From Rhodocollybia butyracea (taxonomy: Eukaryota > Basidiomycota > Agaricomycetes > Agaricales > Omphalotaceae): a stretch of 64,000 bases of DNA. Both the position numbers and the translations under genes were made by a program. Where the stretch lies: contig JADNRY010000022.1 in assembly GCA_015501585.1 (NCBI GenBank), forward strand, positions 62,001 through 126,000, written 5' to 3'. Numbering within the stretch: position 1 is the stretch's first letter; the number at the start of each line of letters is the position of its first letter. The notes under the pieces are model-generated. The model was not told the DNA's origin. It did not search any database and saw nothing but the letters and a program-made list of their open reading frames with translations. Of the stretch, positions 59,119 to 64,000 are shown piece after piece.

Positions 59119-62100
59119 ATGGCATCTCTCGATGATTATGACGAATTTGGAAACTATATTGGCGCAGATCTCGACTCGGACGACTCTGACAACGAACAGC
59201 CAACCTTTGCCCCTCAGGCTTCCGGTTCAGGCGCTCCTGCGCCCTTGGACGGCTTTGACGATGAAGATATACCTATGGCTGGCCAGGAAGAAGGCTACGG
59301 TGAAGGAACATTGATGGAAGTTGACAGTGGTATGTATTCATTCTCTCGGATTCACATATCGTATCAAACTCAAGGTTCATTTTTCTCCTCTTATTCTCCT
59401 GGGTCATCCGTACAACACAGAACCTGTACACAATGCTGTCATCTTGCACGAAGACAAGCAGTACTATCCGTCCGCGTCAGACCTATACGGTGCCGATGTA
59501 GAAACCTTGGTACAAGAAGAGGATGCTCAGCCGCTTACCGAACCTATAATCGCTCCAATAAAAGTGCGAAAATGGGTTGTGGAGGAAAAGGATATGCCAG
59601 AAACGAGGTTTGACAAGGGGTGAATACCGTTCCTTTCACTTTTTTTTTTCACGCATTAAAACTATATCTCAGCTTTCTGTTGAACATGACTGCATTCCCG
59701 GAAATGATTCGAAACGTCGCTGTAGTAGGGCATCTACATCACGGAAAGACCGCATTGCTGGATATGTTGGTTTTTGAGACGCATAAATTGATCTGGGACG
59801 CGGATAAACCTGTACGTCCGTGTCTTTCCTCGCCAGTCTATTTATTGACCTATATTTTCGGTAGACACGATACACGGATACCCATATTCTATCCCGAGAA
59901 CGTGAAATATCCATCAAATCATCCCCAATGTCCCTTATTCTCTCCTCAACAGCCGGAAAGTCCCACCTTGTTCATTTTATCGATACCCCCGGGCATGTTA
60001 ACTTCTTGGACGAAGTCGCTTCTGCGATCAGACTGGTAGATGGTATATTACTAGTTGTGGACGTTGTCGAGGGTGTGAGTACTCAAAGTACTCAATTTTG
60101 TCATCTGACAACTTATTAGCTGGTAGCTCATGGTAGGAACAGAGGCGATTATTCGACATGCGATCCAGGAGAACGTCAAAATCACCCTCGTGGTGAACAA
60201 AATCGACCGTATTATCCTCGAACTCAGGCTTAAACCTGCTGATGCGTACTACAAAATCAAACATACCATCGAGGAGATTAATACTTTTATCTGGTTTGTG
60301 ATTTAGTCTGTGTCTTGTGTGTGGTGGAACTGATAGTACACGCCGTAGTGGTATAGATCCTGACCCTGAATTGCGACTCAGTCCAGAATTGGGAAATGTG
60401 GCGTTTGCGAGTACAGATATGAACTGGTGCTTTACTCTGCGCTCGTTTGCGCAGTTGTACGCTGACTCTTACGGTGGGTATTTCTCTTTCCAAAGCAAGC
60501 ATCGGACCTCAACTCTCCCGCCCTTTAGGCAAAGTCGACGTTCCTACTTTCGCCGACCGTCTCTGGGGAGACATATACTTCAACACCGACACCCGAAGAT
60601 TCACTCGCAAAGCTTCCGATCCTGAACAAAACCGTTCCTTTGTTCACTTCATTATTGAACCTCTATACAAACTTTACTCGCAGGTTCTCAGTGAGGAAAT
60701 GGATTCACTCAAAGTTACTGTGGAGGGACTAGGCATCAAACTGAAGCCGGTTATGTACAAGATGGATGTACGGCCATTGTTGAAGGCAATTCTGGACCAA
60801 TTTTTTGGACCTGCCACTGGCTTGGTGGATGTCATCGCGGAGCATATTCCCAATCCTATAGAGGGTGCTATCAATAAGGTGGGATTATGTCTGTCCTTCT
60901 AAACTAACCCCAGGCTGAATCTTCCCTAGGTGCAAAGTACCTACAACGGTCCCCAAACGTCGGATTTGGCGGCTTCTATGCAAATGTGCGATCCTGCAGG
61001 ACCAGTTATGGTACAAGTCTCCAAGCTGTACCACACAACGGACGCACAGTCCTTCCGTGCTTTTGGGCGAGTGCTCAGCGGTACTCTAAAAAAGGGAATG
61101 GAAATCAAAGTCCTTGGTGAAGGGTTTTCACCCGAAGATGAGGAGGATATGATGAAGGCCACCGTAGAAGATCTCTGGATTAGTCAAGCACGGTGAGCGC
61201 TTATGAGCATCGTTCTAAGAAGTATATGACGATCCACGCAGGTACTTTATACCCACCGACGAGATTCCCGCTGGCAACCTTGTCCTTATCGGAGGCGTAG
61301 ACGCCTCAATATCGAAAACGGCCACCCTTGCATCTGTAGGCTACACTGACGACCTGTATACTTTCCGCCCCATAAAACACATGACCGAATCTGTCCTCAA
61401 AATTGCCATTGAACCCATCGCTCCTTCCGAATTACCCAAAATGCTTTCTGGCTTACGGTCGATCAATAAATCCTACCCCCTTGTTTCGACAAAGGTAGAG
61501 GAAAGTGGTGAGCATGTTGTCATCGGGACAGGGGAGTTGTATCTGGATTGTGTGATGCACGATCTTAGAAAGTTGTTTTCGGAGATCGAGATCAAGGTAT
61601 CAGACCCGGTGACAAAGTTCTGCGAGACTGTATTGGAGACCAGCGCGTTGAAGTGCTATGCGGATACGCCGAATAAAAAGTATGTGCTTTGGAAGCTATT
61701 GGGACTGACTTTTGATTTATCTGTTAAACAGGAACAAACTTACCATGATTGCAGAACCAATGGAAAAAGGCCTTGCGGAGGACATCGAGCGCGGTCGAAT
61801 AAACATGCGTATGACAGCCAAAGATCGAGGAAAATTTTTGCAAGAAAAATATCAATGGGACTTGCTTGCCTCGAGATCGATATGGGCTTTTGGTCCAGAC
61901 GAAAACGGGCCCAACGTTTTGCTTGATGATACTTTACCTTCACAAATTGACAAAAAGCTGCTAGGGACGGTGAAGGAGCATGTGAAGCAGGGGTTCCAGT
62001 GGGGTGCGAGAGAGGGTCCGTTGTGCGATGAACGTACGCTTGATCAATTTGTTACTTTGTTTTCGCCTTTGCTTAATATCCGCTCGTAGCCATGAGGAAC

Positions 62101-62816
62101 GTCAAATTCAGACTTTTAGATGCGAGTCTTGCGCAAGAACCCATCTTTCGTGGTGGTGGGCAAATAGTACCCACTGCTCGACGTGTTTGCTACTCTTCGT
62201 TTCTGATGGTAAATCCCTTGTCTTTCCGACAAATTCAAACTGACCCACTCTTTCCCCACCAGGCGACCCCCCGTCTCATGGAGCCAGTCTACTACGTCGA
62301 GGTTCAAACTCCAGCTGACTGCGTATCAGCGGTCTACACCGTCCTTGCCCGTCGTCGTGGTCACGTCACGCAAGACATAGCCAAAGCTGGATCACCACTG
62401 TATACAGTAAAAGCTTTGATTCCGGTCATCGATGCGAATGGGTTCGAGACAGATTTGAGGACTGCAACTCAAGGACAGGCGTTTTGCCTGCAAGTATTTG
62501 ATCACTGGTCTATTGTGCCGGGTACGTGGCAAGCTGTCTTCTCTTCTTTTCACTGATACCTTTTGAAAAGGTGATCCTACTGATACCAGTATCAAGCTTC
62601 GTCCGTTGGAACCTGCCTCTGGGCAAGCGCTGGCCAGAGACTTGGTCCTGAAAACTCGTCGGCGAAAGGGATTGGGAGACCAGATCGCGGTGTCGAAGTA
62701 TCTTGACGATGAATTTGTGGTATGTTCGCTCGTTCTATCATGCGTCCGTCGCTCACTCGTTTGGCTACTTCTAGTTGGCATTATCTGCATCTGGGCATGC
62801 TGATTTACTAGGCTGA
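59119..62816 (+). CDS. SNU114: U5 snRNP GTPase Snu114 (EFTUD2)
   Basis: EF-2-like GTPase that controls Brr2 unwinding during spliceosome activation and disassembly. Start ATG 59119 gives [20 protein letters not shown], the family N terminus with an acidic stretch, then [21 protein letters not shown]1 is GHLHHGKT, G3 DTPGHVNF, G4 NKID. Domain II follows after FHFI-type segments ([20 protein letters not shown]), then [20 protein letters not shown] and [20 protein letters not shown]. Domains III-V include [40 protein letters not shown] and [20 protein letters not shown], ending with [20 protein letters not shown]. Stop at 62814-62816. About 950 residues by estimate, normal for the family. At least ten short introns. 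An upstream in-frame ATG at 59086 is less likely. Confidence 0.95.
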
Positions 62817-63231
62817 TATGTTGTAAAAGTAGATGTACATCTTTAATAATATGTTTTCTTCTTCGAGTTCTGGTAAAAGTAAGAATAGGGGGTGGATACC
62901 TAGTGGGCAAATAGCGGTTACAAAGTCTCAAAACTTTCGGCGCCGCGCGTGATGGCGGTCCGGGGTAAGGCATGTGTTTTTCTGCGGGGTCGTGTACACT
63001 CTGTCACATTCCTAGTAGTTCGTCCCAAGTGCTGCACAACGAACTACTAGGAATTGCAAATAAAAGGCAGCGGAAGTTTCATCATACGGTTCGGAGCAAG
63101 CCGGGATATGCGCTATGCAGGCCAGCGCCACTAATAACTAGTGTTCAAGTCTTTTCCAAGTTGTCACGTTTTTACTCCCCCGATTCCTTCGCCCAAATCT
63201 AAGAACAGCTTTGTTTTCTACTTCTACTATC
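62817..63231 (+). promoter_or_regulatory. PEPCK upstream region
   Basis: A 415-bp gap between SNU114 and PEPCK, the latter a gene normally induced on non-fermentable carbon. It contains a perfect 16-bp inverted repeat (63008-63023 and 63039-63054). No TATA box is obvious. Regulation by carbon source is family knowledge, not read from the sequence. Confidence 0.4.
63008..63054. repeat. Perfect 16-bp inverted repeat, 15-bp spacer
   Basis: Left arm ATTCCTAGTAGTTCGT (63008-63023) and right arm ACGAACTACTAGGAAT (63039-63054) are exact reverse complements, separated by CCCAAGTGCTGCACA. The right arm ends 177 bp before the PEPCK start codon. Confidence 0.95.
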
Positions 63232-64000
63232 ATGCCCATCCAAACTCCCTACGTTACTCCTCATATTCTGCACAAGAATTACGCTCAGTCTTCCGATGCC
63301 GAGCTTTACTCTAATCGTTGGTGTTCTTACCTGATCGCTCAATGATTTCACTGATAATCTACTAGTCATCGGCAAAGAGCTCGAGTTTTTCTCTCAAGCT
63401 GGCTTCGATATGGACAAAATCTATCTGAAGCGTAATGCTCCGGTCGCTCAGCTTTACGAAGACGCTATTCGTAACGAAGGGGCAATCCTTTCATCCTCTG
63501 GTGCTCTTATCAACTTTTCTGGTAAGAAAACCGGCAGAAGTCCAAAAGACAAGCGTATAGTGTACGAGGATACCTCCAAGGACGATATTTGGTGGGGTTC
63601 TGTCAACATCAAGCTCGACGAACGTATGTCGTGTGATGTTTTCTTGGTTTTAACTCATCCCTCTCTTAGACACTTTTGAAATTAACCGCGAGCGTGCCAT
63701 CGATTATCTCAACACGCGCGACAACGTCTACGTCTTCGATGGTTTCGCTGGTGTGAGTATTACCCCAATTTACCTCACATCTCAAGGCTGACGCCCCTAT
63801 CTAGTGGGATCCCAAGTACAGAATTAAAGTCCGTGTCATTTGTGCAAGGGCATACCATGCTCTGTTTATGGCTCGTCATTTATATTCCCTTTCGGATCTT
63901 CTTTCTCATTGAATTATTCATTATAGAATAACATGCTCATCCGACCAACGGAAGAAGAGCTCGTCAACTTTGGCGAGCCCGACTTCACCATTTACAATGC
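63232..64000 (+). CDS. PCK1: Phosphoenolpyruvate carboxykinase (ATP), partial
   Basis: Converts oxaloacetate and ATP to phosphoenolpyruvate, CO2 and ADP, the committing step of gluconeogenesis; cytosolic. Start ATG 63232 gives [19 protein letters not shown]; a 49-nt-class intron falls inside an Asn-Leu junction before [14 protein letters not shown]. Further exons give [40 protein letters not shown] (the substrate-binding RSPKD), [31 protein letters not shown] and [20 protein letters not shown]. The window ends inside [20 protein letters not shown], well before the kinase P-loop, so the nucleotide-binding core is outside. The ATP-dependent type is indicated by these segments rather than by the GTP-type signature. 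Confidence 0.95.

Overview
The window looks like nuclear DNA of a mushroom-forming basidiomycete (Agaricomycetes). Nearly every gene is cut by many introns of about 45-70 bases with GT..AG ends and CTNA-type branch sites. Genes lie close together on both strands, tRNA genes carry introns, and the set is typical of filamentous fungi: a group X hybrid histidine kinase, PHO85, PEX10, Mgr2 and a tail-less dynein heavy chain. There is no operon logic. Neighbours are arranged mostly as head-to-head or tail-to-tail pairs. Gene models were built by hand from splice signals and family conservation, so inner exon borders are good where quoted and approximate elsewhere.

Layout. 1-11295 (-): motor half of cytoplasmic dynein heavy chain, running off the left edge. 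11398-11953 (+): spliceosomal SmE. 12121-13407 (-): PEX10. 13544-14138 (+): MGR2, a TIM23-associated protein. 14407-16834 (-): unknown low-complexity protein. 17139-17626 (+): mitochondrial ribosomal protein mL43. 17825-20639 (+): unknown Ser-rich protein. 20841-21608 (-): RNA polymerase III subunit RPC17. 21681-21760 (-) and 23173-23259 (+): intron-bearing tRNAs, separated by 1.4 kb without a convincing gene. 23544-25214 (-): unknown protein. 25550-27703 (-): MFS transporter. 27870-29447 (+): Fpg/MutM DNA glycosylase. 29448-30491: unresolved. 30492-32889 (-): UTP5/WDR43. 33172-34598 (+): PHO85 kinase. 35277-45190 (-): very large hybrid histidine kinase. 45755-47776 (-): SUB2. 47898-50145 (+): Gbp2/Hrb1-like triple-RRM protein. 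50231-53192 (-): VIT/VWA protein. 53648-54160 (-): small secreted protein. 54806-54895 (+): tRNA-Arg. 55134-58201 (-): choline-transporter-like membrane protein. 59119-62816 (+): SNU114. 63232 to the right edge (+): PEP carboxykinase.

How they fit together. RNA metabolism is well represented: SmE and Snu114 in the spliceosome, Sub2 and Gbp2 in mRNA export, Utp5 in the small-subunit processome, and RPC17 in Pol III. Most of these are ordinary housekeeping neighbours. The exception is SUB2 and GBP2, whose products meet in TREX-linked mRNA export and whose genes share a 121-bp divergent promoter.

Most notable observations: a dynein heavy chain gene that begins at the linker, with SmE directly upstream leaving no room for the tail; a 4-base microexon in MGR2; two GC-AG introns placed inside codons of functional motifs (FPG1, PHO85); a pseudokinase signature in the histidine kinase; a perfect 16-bp inverted repeat in the PEPCK promoter; and several places where a conserved reading frame shifts without a clean intron.
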